Below, in pieces: positions 10,841 to 21,950 of a stretch of 64,000 nucleotides of DNA. A program made the position numbers and the translations under genes. Every line of letters starts with the position of its first letter. The stretch's first letter is position 1. This DNA comes from Thermothielavioides terrestris NRRL 8126 (Eukaryota > Ascomycota > Sordariomycetes > Sordariales > Chaetomiaceae). The stretch covers positions 2,418,001-2,482,000 of the forward strand of contig NC_016458.1 in NCBI RefSeq assembly GCF_000226115.1. Direction: 5' to 3'. The notes below the pieces were generated by a model. That model had not been told where the DNA came from, did not search any database, and was given only the letters and a program-made list of their open reading frames with translations.

Positions 10841-11999
10841 TCAATCCAGGTCCGCGCGGCGGACCACGACATAGCCCTGGTCAATAACGGACGGGTCGCC
10901 GGCCTCCTCGTCGAACGTCTTGTCGTCGTCCCTAAACATGCGCCGCCGCTTCGGCGGGCGCGCGTGCGCGTCGCCGCCAGCGGCAGCCGCCGCCCGCTCG
11001 GCCACCAGGATGCTGACCAGCGCCACGCCGATCTTGTTGCCCATCAGGTCGTACCCGTCCGGCGTCAGGTGCAGGTGGTCGTCCCAGTACCGCTTGCGGT
11101 CCGTGTCCGACATGGCCCAGTAGGGGATGGCTTTGTGTAGGTCGAAGACATGGCTGTTTTTGTTGGCGTGGAGGGGGCGCAGGGTGTGTCAATAACAGCA
11201 GTGGAATACGGATCAATGGATTGGTGGGGAGGGAGGGGGACGAGAGGTGAGGGGTGGGGGGGAGGAAGAAGGCAAGACTCACAACCCCTCCCGACTGTAC
11301 CCCTTGATGAGGTCGTTCAGCGTGTTGCGTTTCGCGTCGATCCGCTCCCGGATCTTGCCCTCCACGCCAGCCTCGGGCACCGTAAGCGCGAGCACTTTGC
11401 ACTTGTGCGCGAGCGGCACCGCCCACACTTTCTTGAGCGCCTCGAAGATGTCCTCGGGGGGCACGCCCATGCCGAGGTCACTATTGCGTTGCACCGTGTC
11501 AGGGCGTCCATGTATGCGCGGCGTTGTGTGCGGATATTTAATATGCAAGGCAGAGAGTGGGTGCCGTAACGGGGCAAGAAAACGTACTTTGTCCCCCCCA
11601 ACACGATCGCCCAGTCGTACCGTTTCCCGTCCTCCTCCTCGTCCTTGCTCTTGCTCTTCTTCGGCCCCTTCGGCGGGAGGACTGTTCACAATGAACACAC
11701 AGCGCACCTAGTTAGCCATGGGCCCCACACAACACAACAAAAGACAATCCACCCGGCAACCCACACTGCGCATTCATCCGCGCCTGGTAGCCAAACTTGA
11801 CCGTGGCGCCGGACACGCCGTCCTCGACCGTCTCGATCTTGAGGTCCGGGAACGCCATGGCCAGCATCTGCACCAACGTCTCCTCGTATGGATGGTGGAC
11901 CGCGCCGTGCGAGGTGTAGCCGGCGGTGAGCGAGTCGCCGAAGCACAGGACGCGCAGCCGCGGGCGACGGGCAGCCATCTTGGCGAGCAGGGCGCCCAT
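10841..11999 (-). CDS. SGNH/GDSL-type hydrolase
   Basis: Four exons: 11999-11765, 11681-11588, 11480-11283 and 11153-10841, giving 279 residues. All SGNH blocks are present across the exons: FGDSLTAG (block I, nucleophile Ser near residue 22), GGTND spanning the second intron (block III, with the Gly and Asn), and DDHLHLTPDGYDLMG (block V, Asp and His of the triad). The family covers esterases and lipases acting on short acyl esters. No signal peptide is visible, so an intracellular enzyme is likely. The C-terminus is a basic, polar tail (PPKRRRMFRDDD) that could be a nuclear signal, which is unusual for the family. The first donor (11764) is the least certain; a second possible donor lies 11 bases further into the intron. 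The gene diverges from the lactate dehydrogenase gene. Confidence 0.85.
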
Positions 12000-12851
12000 G
12001 CGCTGGCGCGCGGAGCAACGCGGGGTGGTGGTGTTGTGCTGGACTTATGCGGCGTCGGGGGGTGTCGGGGAACCTGCTGGTTGGGACATTCACCCTGTCG
12101 TGGTGGAGGGAGAAGTTGAAGCGCGCAAACAAACGGGCCACGGTTTCGACGAGATCGGTGTATTCCGTACACGGCAACGCCTGTGTAGGTCACCGGTGTG
12201 TTCGTCGCCCGTGCCTGGCTTCCAGGTTGGGAGTGTCGTTCACGCGGCTCAGGCAGGTGAGACCGCTTTGGGAGCTGTTGGATGGCGGGGGTGGGGCGGT
12301 TGCCTGACCGACCCCTGGTCTGTCACCAAACTGTGGGGGCCGGCCCGTGCATGTTCGACAGAGGACTCAGCTCAAGTTCCGGGAGCTGGTTGCACTCTTG
12401 GTGAGCGCATAGGAAAATAAGAGAAATTCACAGTATGAAACACGACGGATAGGATTCTGCTCAGAGTCAAATGACGTTCGCGGCCGGGAAATATAACTTA
12501 GAGCGGACTATCTCCGGAATACCTTGCCAAGACCCGGACCGGGTCCCCGGCGAGCTGCTGCCGTCCTCGGAGGCCGATTTTCCCTCCAATCTCCCCGCGC
12601 GGAACCCCGCGACTACCCCAATTAGGGGTGGATATGGCGACTCCACAGCCACCGATCCACGCTTCAGGATAACAACATCCAATCACCAGGCACGAATTCA
12701 ACTCTGGCTCCGACTCCGCAGGCGGCCAGGCCCTGGTGTCGAAATAAAATGACCGCCTTGCGAGCTGGCAGTCCCGGGATCAACTGAACTTTTTGCGTGT
12801 TGTCCAACTTACATCGGGTGCAAAGCCAGTGGCGGTCTGGTGCGCTGCAAG
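12000..12851. other. Divergent promoter region
   Basis: About 850 bp shared by the SGNH hydrolase (minus) and the flavocytochrome b2-type gene (plus). It contains a copy of the palindrome-like motif GTGTATTCCGTACAC at 12158-12172. I see no gene. Confidence 0.55.
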
Positions 12852-14661
12852 ATGGCGAAGGTCTTCAGCGCGGAGGAGGGCAAGTGAATTCAACCAACGC
12901 TGGCTGCGGTGCCCGACACTAGACAGAACCGCTACTGACACCTCCGCGCAGTCGCAAAGCACAACACCGCAGACAGCTGCTGGGTGGTGATCCACGGCAA
13001 TGTCTACGACGTGACCGAATTCCTGCCCGAGCACCCCGGCGGGTCGCGCATCATCCTGCAGCTCGCCGGGCGAGACGCCACGGCCGAGTTCGACCCGATC
13101 CACCCGCCGGGCACGCTCGAGGAGAACCTCAAGCCGGAGGCGAAGCTCGGCGTTGTCGATCCGGAGAGCCTCAAGCAGCTGCAGCGCCAAAGCGGCAAGG
13201 GGGCAGCCGAGGAATCCAAGCCACCGCCGCCGCCGCCGCTCGACACGCTGCTCAACCTGGACGACATCGAAGCGGCCGCCAAGACGCAGATCTCCAAGAA
13301 GTGCTGGGCCTACTACTTCTCCGCCTCGGACGACCTGCTCAGCAAGACGCTCAACAACACGGCCTACCGCTCCATCCTGCTGCGCCCGCGCGTCTTCGTC
13401 GACGTCACGCGCGCCGACACGCGCACGAGCCTGCTCTCGGGCGCCCTGCAGCTGGCGACGCCGCTGTACGTCTCGCCGGCGGCGATGGCGCGGCTCGCGC
13501 ACCCGGACGGCGAGGCGGGCATCGCGCGGGGCGTGGCGCGCTTCGGCGCGCTGCAGATCGTCTCGCACAACGCGAGCATGACGCCCGAGCAGATCGTCGC
13601 CGACGCCGCCCCCGGCCAGGTCTTCGGCTGGCAGCTGTACGTGCAGACGAACCGGGCCAAGAGCGAGGCCATGCTCGCCCGCATCAACCGGCTGCGCGAC
13701 CGGTACAAGTTCGTCGTGCTGACGCTGGACGCGCCCGTGCCGAGCAAGCGGGAGCACGACGAGCGCGCGGGGATCGAGGCCAGGATGGTGCTCGAGGGGA
13801 GCAAACCGCCCGGGGATCTGGCGGGGGCAGGAAAGAGTAATAACGCTCGACCAGACGCGGACAGCGGCGTCGGGAAGCAGCTGTTCTTCGGCACGGCGGC
13901 GGACCTGACGTGGGAGACGACGCTGCCGTGGCTGGCGGCGCACACGGACCTGCCGATCGTGCTCAAGGGCATCCAGACGCACGAGGACGCCTACCTGGCG
14001 GCGCGGTGGGCGCGCGCCCACCCGGGCTCGATCCGCGCGCTGATCCTGTCGAACCACGGCGGCCGCTCGCTCGACACGGCGCCGCCCGCCGTCCACACGC
14101 TGCTCGAGATCCGCAAGTACTGCCCGGAGGTGTTCGACGCCGTCGAGCTGTGGGTCGACGGCGGCATCCGCCGCGGCACCGACGTCGTCAAGGCGCTCTG
14201 CCTCGGCGCCAAGGCCGTCGGCGTCGGCCGCGCCGCCCTGTGGGGGCTCGGCGCCGGCGGCTGGAGAGGGGTCGACCGGACGTTCGAGAGTGAGTCCCAT
14301 CCCATCCCAACCGCGCGAGCGCGCGCGCGCGTGTGTGCACGCATCCCTTCTGGTTGGATGAGACCTGGCTAACCGACTTGCGCGTTTCGTGCGTGTGCGT
14401 TGTTGCTAGTCCTGCAAGGGGAGATCGAGACGTGCATGAAGATGCTGGGCGCTAGGGACCTCTCGGAGCTGGGACCGCGCTTCGTGAGTATTCCGTCCTT
14501 CTCCCCTCTTATGAAAATGGGTTACACTGGACATGGCGTTGTTGGAGCTGACGCAGCCGATTCCCCAGATCAACACTCGTGCGGTGGAGCGCGACATCTT
14601 CGACGGCGAGGCGGGGCTGGACCGGTCCGGCCTGTGGACATCGTCGCGCGCCAAGCTCTGA
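12852..14661 (+). CDS. Flavocytochrome b2-type L-lactate dehydrogenase
   Basis: Four exons, 12852-12879, 12952-14289, 14410-14483 and 14569-14661, code for 510 residues. The enzyme family oxidises L-2-hydroxyacids (L-lactate) using FMN and passes electrons through a cytochrome b5-like heme. The heme domain is residues 1-80 with HPGG at 37-40. The FMN-dependent alpha-hydroxyacid dehydrogenase barrel follows a proline-rich linker and shows [26 protein letters not shown] (catalytic His, about residue 378) and [14 protein letters not shown]. The first intron has a GC donor (GCAAGT at 12880). The protein starts directly at the b5 domain with no matrix presequence, unlike yeast CYB2 of the intermembrane space, so a cytosolic form or an unseen upstream exon is possible. 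Substrate choice among 2-hydroxyacids cannot be read from the sequence. Confidence 0.88.
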
Positions 14662-14759
14662 GCGGGCTGAAAGCGACCTAGCTTGGCTGGCTTGTCTGTC
14701 CCTGCCAAGCAGGCCGAGGAGGGTGATCTCTGGGGTTGGTGGTGGGGGATGTGCTGGAT

Positions 14760-15147
14760 CTTAAAGAGGTCCCGCCAAGACTAATTTCGGCCAATTGTCG
14801 GCAATGTTTTTACAGCGTCAGTACCCCGCCAAGACCGCCAAGGGGTTTGCACTATCGCCACGGGTTAGCCACGGGTTAGTTCGCCGGGGGTGCGGGGGGC
14901 GGCGCCAGCCCCCCGCTGGTTAGGGTGAGGGTTATAGTTAGGGTGAGGGTCAAGGTTAGGGTGCGGGTTAACTTCGTTTTCTTTTTTTTCAATTTGGTTG
15001 AGGTTTCACGAAGTTGCTGCTACGAGTCTTTGCAATTCTTCGTTGTTGATGTTGCTCGAAGTCGTGGCGACCCCGCTCCCTCGTAGCAATTTGTAAATAC
15101 TTGTAAGCGGCAGGTTCCGAAATTAGTCTTGGCGGGACCTCTTTAAG
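14760..15147. mobile_element. MITE-like element with 31-bp perfect terminal inverted repeats
   Basis: The left end 14760-14790 and the right end 15117-15147 are perfect 31-bp inverted repeats, beginning CTTAAAGAGGTCCCGCC on each strand. TTAA is present at both edges (14761-14764 and 15143-15146). The target duplication could therefore be TA (Tc1/mariner-like) or TTAA (piggyBac-like); the palindromic border makes these indistinguishable from one copy. The 326-bp interior has no open frame of note, so this is a non-autonomous element. It carries a GC hairpin at about 14892-14915 and degenerate telomere-like repeats at 14918-14970. It lies about 100 bp downstream of the lactate dehydrogenase stop. 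The transposase source is unknown. Confidence 0.85.
14918..14970 (+). repeat. Degenerate telomere-like repeat array
   Basis: Repeats of GGTTAGGGTGAGGG type inside the MITE-like element. The units resemble the fungal telomere unit TTAGGG but are degenerate and internal. Confidence 0.8.
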
Positions 15148-15753
15148 AATAACCGGGGATGTCGTGGCAGCCGAGGGTGGATGTTTGGCCGACATGTGGG
15201 CAAGGAGGCGAAGGGATAGGCCGGTCACGCGGGGAGTTCGGACCCGGGCCCCAGCCAATCTTGGCCTTTTGTTTCTGGTTTGAGACATATGTACGAGGGA
15301 AGGGTTCAGGAACTGCACTTGGGAAGACTTGATAGAGACGATAATGTTCCTAGAGCGCGTTTTGTCACTTATGACCGTTATTTGTGTGACCCGAGGCTCG
15401 CGCTGTGTTCTGTGGCACGTGGCACATGACATGAGGCATGCGTGTCTGCCTTGCTTGGTCTGTCGCGCTGTTGGCCTCATGCTTGTGTGGTATGTGTGTC
15501 CAGCATTGTTGTATAAGCTACTGGCATCGCCGAGTTGTCGAGCCTACGATGGAGGTGGCACCGACTTGCAATAACTTTTGCCCAAGTTCTTCTCTATAGT
15601 CTGTCTGTCCCTCCATCCTACATAGCGTTCATCATGCCGCAAATGCGGGTTTTCCAAGACAGTTTTGTGGGACTGCTGTCTTTCGTCCCACCTCCCGATT
15701 TCAGATGGCCCCTTTTCCATGCCAGTTCGGATGAACCGATTATTGTGTACCAA

Positions 15754-15771
15754 GTACGGAATACTCCGTAC
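15754..15771. repeat. Inverted-repeat motif GTACGGA-N4-TCCGTAC
   Basis: Seven-base arms with a 4-base spacer. Related sequences (GTGTATTCCGTACAC) are at 12158-12172 and 16944-16958, and weaker ones near 17637 and 28530. This is a dispersed intergenic motif of unknown role. Confidence 0.6.
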
Positions 15772-18368
15772 ACTACATCCGTTCTGCGTGCACTCACTCC
15801 TGCAGGTTGGCAATTGTAGTGCATGCAACAATTCGGCGCTGCAATAACCTGGAGATTGCAGTGGTGTTTACCATGTTTCATTCTGGAAAAGTGGTCTTCA
15901 GGCGCAGCACATCGGAGTCGCGAATTTTGCCCCTTCCCCAAGTGCGGCTGGTCAAAGAAACAGGCGGAAGGGGGATGGCACGGGCTGGTCGGCCGCCGAT
16001 TGGCTTGTCCAAATTGTTTTGGGAAGGTGTGAGGTCATGCAGCTCATGCACCGGGTGGCGAGTCGGAGCGGTCGAAGGGATGTGTCCTCGAAATGTGGCT
16101 TTTGCCTGACGATTCTCTTCGTCGACTGGCAACCGAACGCGCTGCTCGTGGTTTTCAGGTCATTTATCACTTTACCCCCATGCTTGCTGATACGGCCCTG
16201 TTTTGCAGCGCAGTTTCGTGCCCCTGGGCCGCCCCGGCAAGCACCCCTGGACCGGCCGGGACCTGGGCGGAGATTGGACTTCAGGGAATCCGTAAAGATC
16301 GAGGTTAACGTTACAGTGTAGTGGAGTGTAGGTTTTGGATGCTGCTCAAATTTCCGAGCGGCTCCAGTCCGACCTCAGCCGCTGAATCATGTCTTCTCGC
16401 GGACCGTGCCGTTGAGGGATGCGTGTGGAGGAGCGATATGCTGTTGGAGGGGCCAAGAAGTGCAAACCAACAGCAGCAGGCAAAAATCAAAACCCGCTGC
16501 CGCCAGACACGACCCGTCTTGTCTTTCCGTTTGGTGGCGCCGCCAACCTGAATCCTGGTTGCACATGCCAATTCCCCCGGTCATTGTTGGTCCTTCCTTC
16601 TCCTCCGGTTTGCAGTAGTGTACACTACCACTCCCCATTAAAATCTCCCAGAGCTTTTCTTGGCTGACCGCCGTCACCGTCAAGTTTCCCGATCGTCCAA
16701 ATCGTCCACTGATCCGTTTAGGATGGAGGGATTTGTGAATCTCAGAAATTTTCATGTGCTCCATCGCAACCCTCGGCATCTGGTGAGGATCAACAAGGGT
16801 TGCTTCACACCCCTGCCGCCACCCCCGGACGGAGCGGGGCACACGGCCAAATCAGCTCTCGGTATCATCTTCTTCAGGCAGTCACGCCCGTCGCGGGCGG
16901 TGTGAAACCGTTGCAAGGCCCGCGAAACTGAAGTACAGTTATAGTGTATTCCGTACACAGCAAGCAATTCGGCGAGACGTTGCCCAGGAAAAGTAGGCTT
17001 CGCGACAGCAAAGCACAGAACACAGCGAACACTGCGGGCGCCTTCAACCTGCTTACACGAGCGAGTGCCCAGTGATCTGCCCGCGTGAGGGTGTGCAGTG
17101 CAGTGACCGTGCACAGTGCAGGGCTCCATCGCGCACCGCGGATCGCAACACATCAGACAAATCATCGACACCGAGAAACCGGGTTGGGAGGGTTGCTCGA
17201 CTCGCCTGCCCCAGTCCTCCGGCGGGAAATGACGCCAACAGCGGAAGGAGCAACTAGACTGCATCCGGCAAAGGCAGCGACAGTCAGCTGCGCTGCCGAT
17301 GGCTCCCGGCGAACCGTCGACCACGCCGCACCACCACCATCCCCACACCCCCGGCCTTCCAAGGTGTCAATTCAATGGGCGAGGAATCGAGGATGGATGA
17401 CCATCCCATCTGGGCAACCGGTTTGCCCCCCCCGCATGTTCTCCGCCTCCCCCGCAGTCCCTGTTCCGGCCATGCCCTGACAAGTGCCGTTTGTTCGGCT
17501 TTCCAGGGAACGAAGACCGTAAGACGGGCGTACACAGTGGTTAACTACACTACTGCGTAAGACGGGACCCACCGCCAACAGCCGGCTAACTGCGGTGCAA
17601 TGCACTCGGTGCTTCCCGTCGTTACACAGTACCTCATGTATTCTGTACGCCACGCGCATTCTTGGGTTTCCAGAAGTCATGCGACAAATGGGCATCCATT
17701 TCCTGGTTTGCCTTGAGCTAGAAACACAGCCAGCCTGTGGCACCTGGGTTAGGGTTCTACGCATGGGTTGCCTCCCTATTCCATGGAGGGCCAGGGTTCG
17801 GACGACCTGCTCGAACGGGCTAGCGGTCCCCCGGTCGAGGGCCGAATCAGGCCCGGCCAATGGCCGGGTTGGGGTGGCTCCGCCATCGTGCTCGTGAACT
17901 GCTCGTTTGTCCGTTTACTGGGCTTGGCGGACGGCTTGGTGGCAACAAGGTTGCTCCTTCCTCTTGCCCTCCACTCGGGACCGTCGATCCCATCTTCCCC
18001 CCCATGCCCATTCTCAGATGGAAGGCCTGCAGGGTGGGGAGCCGCAAGCAGCTGTGCCCCTGCAAAATCGGCCGAATCGACCCCCTCTCCTCCCCCCCAA
18101 CCGCGAGGGCGGCCGAGGACCGTATTTAGAATAAAGTGGGCGCGCGACCCCAGAGCCTGGACACTAACGTTATCTCGTTTTGTCCGGAATGCACCCCTCT
18201 GCTTCGCTCTCTCAACCTGCCGCCCGCGCCTGCCTTGCCGTCGTCGCCGTCGACGCTGGCCCTGTCGACGACACACTCGTTCAGTGAGAGGAGGAGGAGT
18301 GGTATCGTTATCGCCGAGCCACGAGTTTGAATTAATAAGGGAACTGCCACCGAACGAAGCTCGCCATC

Positions 18369-19593
18369 ATGGCAGAGGTCGACAAGCCGGCCGTCTCGCA
18401 GACGGAGAACTTCTCCGGCAAGCCGCGGCGCCGCGGATGCCTGGGCCACTGCGCCCGGTTCTGGTGGGCGTATCTGATTGCCCTCGCCGTCATCGTCGTC
18501 GTGGTGGTGCCCTGCGTGTAAGTCTCGGCACCGCATCGCGGACTTGCCTGACTCCTGTCCTAACCGTCATCTCAGCATCCTCGTCGCCGTCCCCAAGCTG
18601 GCGCAGCAGAAAGTCGACGAGGCCCAGTTCGAGGTCGACAGCATCGTCGTCACCAACACGAAGACGCAGAACTTGACCATGGCCATCAACAGCGTCATCA
18701 GGACCGATGGCTCTGTGCACGCCACCATCGATGCCTTCCAGGGCGTCATGTATCTGGAGGACATCCCGTCGCACACCCCGTTCGCTACTCTCGACTTCCC
18801 CCAGACGACTGCCGATGCGTTCCAGACGGTCAACGTCAGCCAGTTCCTCCCCATCACCGACGTCAAGGCCCTGACTGTCTTCAACACCTGGCTGCTCGCG
18901 AACGAGTCGCTCCGTGTGACCGTCTCCGGCGACACCCACGTCCACGTCCGCGGCATCTCGCGCGCCTACCCCATCACCTTCAAGAAGACGCTCACCCTCT
19001 CGGGTACGCGCGCCGCCACCAATTGCCACTCGATGCTTGGGGATTGCCACTGACAGGAAGCCAGGCCTGAACGCGCTCAACGGTCTCGTGGTCAACCAGA
19101 GCTCCATCTCGCTGAAGCCCGACGCGCAGGGTGACAATTTCTTTGCAACCGTCTATGTCCCCAATGCCTCGCCTGTGACCTTCGAACTTGTGAGTTGAAT
19201 GGGCCTTCATGGACGTCTCGGAGCGGTGATGCTGACCGGTTCCAGGGCAACGTGAGCTTCCACAACTACCTCTTCGGCCAGGATATCGGCACCGTCTACA
19301 TCGACAACGTCATACTCAAGTCCGGCATGAACGTCTACCCCCTGCGCGCCAACATCTCTCAGACCCCCGTGGTCAATGCCCTCGGGCAGAAGGATTTCTG
19401 CCAGGGCCCCAACCAAGGCATTCTCCCCTTCGTGCTGTCGGGCAAGTCGGTGGTCAACCACGGCCAGTCGCTGCCCTACTTCGCTGATGCCCTGGCTGCC
19501 GTGAACAAGTCCGTGTCGATCGACATCGGCACGCCCATCAAGAAGTTGCTGGGTCAGAGCATCCCTTGCAGCAAGAACGACACCAGCAGCTAA
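18369..19593 (+). CDS. Membrane-anchored DUF3712/LEA2-like protein
   Basis: Four exons, 18369-18517, 18576-19003, 19065-19189 and 19246-19593, give 349 residues. A short polar cytosolic N-terminus with a basic CxxxC patch (KPRRRGCLGHC) precedes one strong transmembrane helix (residues about 32-55, WWAYLIALAVIVVVVVPCVILVAV). The rest is a beta-rich lumenal or extracellular domain with repeated asparagine glycosylation sites. It resembles LEA2-type lipid-transfer-like folds found in fungal DUF3712 proteins, often annotated as hypothetical or vacuolar. Function is not known; my family call rests on architecture and the pattern IPKLAQ..VD..FEVDSIVVTN. All splice phases close. The second intron begins GTACGC and the third GTGAGT. 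Confidence 0.8.
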
Positions 19594-20242
19594 AAGGAAA
19601 AACCGGACCAATCTTTTTGTTTCATTCTTAATCATGGGCTAGTTTGTTCAGATGTCTTAATATTCCCGTCCTTTTTTCTTTTTTCCCTTTTTTTTCCTAT
19701 GTGCGGGTCAGGAGATACCATTTAACTTCGTGATCGGTGGGAGATACCATGCATGAGCTGGGGTCTAAGCTACGGCGGGAGGCATACGACGAGGGGATTG
19801 CAGTCGGAGCTGCCTGTGGCGGTTCACGACGGGCCCGTTTTGGGTTGGCAAACGCGGCAGGCGGACATCCATGTAGCTCTTACGCCAAGTGCGGGCGGCG
19901 GCATCAGCGGCGGCAGCGCTCCAGTAGCAGCTAGACAGGCCATCAAATGTAATGTGGAACGCTAATGGATGAAGGGCGTTCGTCTGTGCGCACGCCGCCC
20001 AGTCGCCGCTTTAGCATGGGATTGCTGAAACGCCAGTGTGCCTTGGTCTCGTGTTCGAGTCCTTGGGAACCTGGCGGGGGAATTCCTCGAAACTAGACCC
20101 ATTCATGTCAACTATCTAGGCAAGACGTGCCGAAATAGCATTGTTCCTACCGGGTATCATGGACCTCCATTACAGTCTGTATGCTTAACACAACCCACAT
20201 CCGTACACAACAGCCTTGCCAAACCCTTCCCTGCCGGCTGCA
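19594..20242. other. Convergent intergenic region
   Basis: About 650 bp between two convergent genes. A TTTTTT-rich stretch at 19673-19696 is probably the 3' region of the DUF3712-like gene. A tRNA B-box-like GTTCGAGTCC near 20051 has no matching A box or cloverleaf. I see no gene. Confidence 0.5.
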
Positions 20243-20994
20243 TCACGTATCAAACCTCCCCTTCCTCTTCACGCCCGCCACGCCAGGCGTCCCAGCCCTG
20301 CTCCCGGCCTTCGACCCGGCCGCCGACCCGCCACTGCCCGTTCCCGAAGCAGCAGCAGCTGCAGGCACAAACTCGACCGGCTCTCCTTTACCCCTCTCCC
20401 TCTCCCGCGCCGCCCGCTCCTGCGCCTTCCTCAGCTCCCCGCGGTACGCCCAGGCCGGAAACCCGTGCGGATCCCACACGTCGGCGCCCAGCACCGTCGC
20501 GTACTGCTCCGTGGGCCGGCGCTTGTTCCCAAGACCCCCACCACCACTAGCACCACCATCCTTATCCCCCTCCCCATTCCCACCCTCATCCCCCCCAGCC
20601 ACCGACGCATCATCAAACTCGGTCTCGACCCCAACAAACTGCAACAGCCGACCCATCAGCGCCGGGTTCCGCATCCCCACGCTGCCCGCCAGCCGCGCGT
20701 TGAAGTGCTGCTGCTGCTCCCCCTCCCGCTCCCCCTCCCCGCCGCCACCACCCTCGCGCCGCCGCCTCCTCTTGAGCCGCAGGAACCCCTCGACCTTGGC
20801 GGTCAGCGCGTCGTCGGCGGCCGACGGCGCGCCCGGCGGCGAGCCGGGTATGTCCAGGTCCGCCACCGCCGGCAGCGTCAGGTCGCGCAGCAGGGCGCGC
20901 GTCGCCGTGTACGGCGAGCGGCTTTGCTCGGGCTCGGCTGGGTCGGGGACAGAGGTGGGATCTGGGGGGGACGGCGCCGAGAGGAAGGCCAGGT

Positions 20995-21025
<31 letters not shown>

Positions 21026-21503
21026 GTCGGAGGAGGAGAGGGGAGGCGGGCGGGAGGGGCCCAGGACGGGGCCCAGGACGGGGGCACGGGGTGGAGTGGT
21101 GGGCGCCGGTTGAGTTGCTGCGGGCTGTGGTGATGGTGCTGCTGGTGGTGATGCTGGTGCTGGTGGTGCTGCGGAGGGTTGTTGTGGGGGGGTAGATGGG
21201 GGCTTGGGTGAGGCGGTGGGTGCTCGTGCTGTGAGGTGGTTAGCAGCTGTAATGTGTGAGGCGGCTAAGCGGGGAGGAGAGGTCCCTTACCGGGTGCTTC
21301 CTCTAGGGTGGATGTTGAAGGCTGGACTGGGGGTTTTGAAGGCTGCTAATGCGATGTCAGCTGACCATTTCTCTCAGTGGCCGATTGCCTGCTCAAAGAC
21401 GCGCGGGAACACTGAAATGGAGACGACTCACCTGCGTCTCACTTGGAATCGGAGTCTGGACTTCCTCCTCTTCGTCGCTGCTGTCGTACTGCACGAGACC
21501 CAT
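20243..21503 (-). CDS. HCNGP/SAP30-binding-protein-like nuclear regulator
   Basis: Three exons, 21503-21432, 21342-21291 and 21228-20243, give 369 residues. The N-terminus MGLVQYDSSDEEE and the block SPYTATRALLRDLTLP.V.DLDIPGSPPG are characteristic of the HCNGP family (human SAP30BP). Family members act in transcription repression and in branch-site/short-intron splicing. The HCNGP core continues to FNARLAGSVGMRNPALMGRLLQFVG and KNKRRPTEQYAT-like sequence (here GNKRRPTEQYATVLGADVWDP). The middle is a low-complexity Pro/Ala/Gln segment with an 8-Ala run from a CTG/CAG tract. It shares a 447-bp divergent promoter with the proteasome gene on the other strand. Exon phases close exactly. Confidence 0.88.
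20998..21024. repeat. CTG/CAG trinucleotide run (9 units)
   Basis: Nine CTG units on the plus strand encode a polyalanine run (GCA frame) in the HCNGP-like protein on the minus strand. Length variation between strains would not break the frame. Confidence 0.9.
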
Positions 21504-21950
21504 TGTATTTTATCTCTCGAGTAATTCGGCAAGAGGTGGGTTTATTCGGCCAGAGAAGTCATGAAACTGCTCTTCAATCGCCTGGGTTGTTTCGTTTTGT
21601 CGGTTGAGCAAATAGGTGTCACGTGCGATGGTTTATGAGTGAAGTTACGAGCGAGAGTCTTGTTTGGTTGCAAGGTTGGATGACTGTGGGCGGGAGCCTG
21701 AGGCAGGGGTGCGGTCTTGGCGCATCCGCCCAGGCTGGCGGTTCCGGAAGGCAGCACTCTGACGCGAAGCTCCAGGGAGCTCCAGCCGCAGTGCAACCGC
21801 AAGCTTCCAACCACGGCGAAACCACCACCACACCACCGAGAACCCGACTTTCACCAACAATTCCTCGCCGAATCGCTTGCCGCTTGACGAGCGCAGGACA
21901 ATAACATTCCGCATCTCACCCTTTGACGTATCTCCGCATTATTGTACAGG
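21504..21950. promoter_or_regulatory. Shared divergent promoter, HCNGP-like / PRE4
   Basis: 447 bp separate the two start codons. A CACGTG E-box sits at about 21618-21623. There are also repeated CCACCA tracts near 21820-21840. No yeast-type PACE element (GGTGGCAAA) was seen. Confidence 0.5.

Larger units (their letters stand above)
14662..18368. other. Long gene-poor region with a MITE-like element
   Basis: About 3.7 kb with no recognisable gene. It contains the inverted-repeat element at 14760-15147, a palindrome-like motif at 15754-15771, a second exact copy of GTGTATTCCGTACAC at 16944-16958, and a small set of repeats around 17518-17629. The many short open frames are not supported by domains or splice structure. 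Confidence 0.5.

Noticed and set aside
12780..14300. 506-codon open frame antisense to the lactate dehydrogenase gene
   Set aside because: Arg- and Ala-rich composition with no motif; explained by codon bias of the sense gene.
14918..14970. Telomere or chromosome end
   Set aside because: The TTAGGG-like repeats are degenerate, short, and enclosed within an inverted-repeat element in the middle of the window.
20038..20070. tRNA gene (B-box-like GTTCGAGTCC)
   Set aside because: No A box at the right distance and no cloverleaf could be folded by eye.
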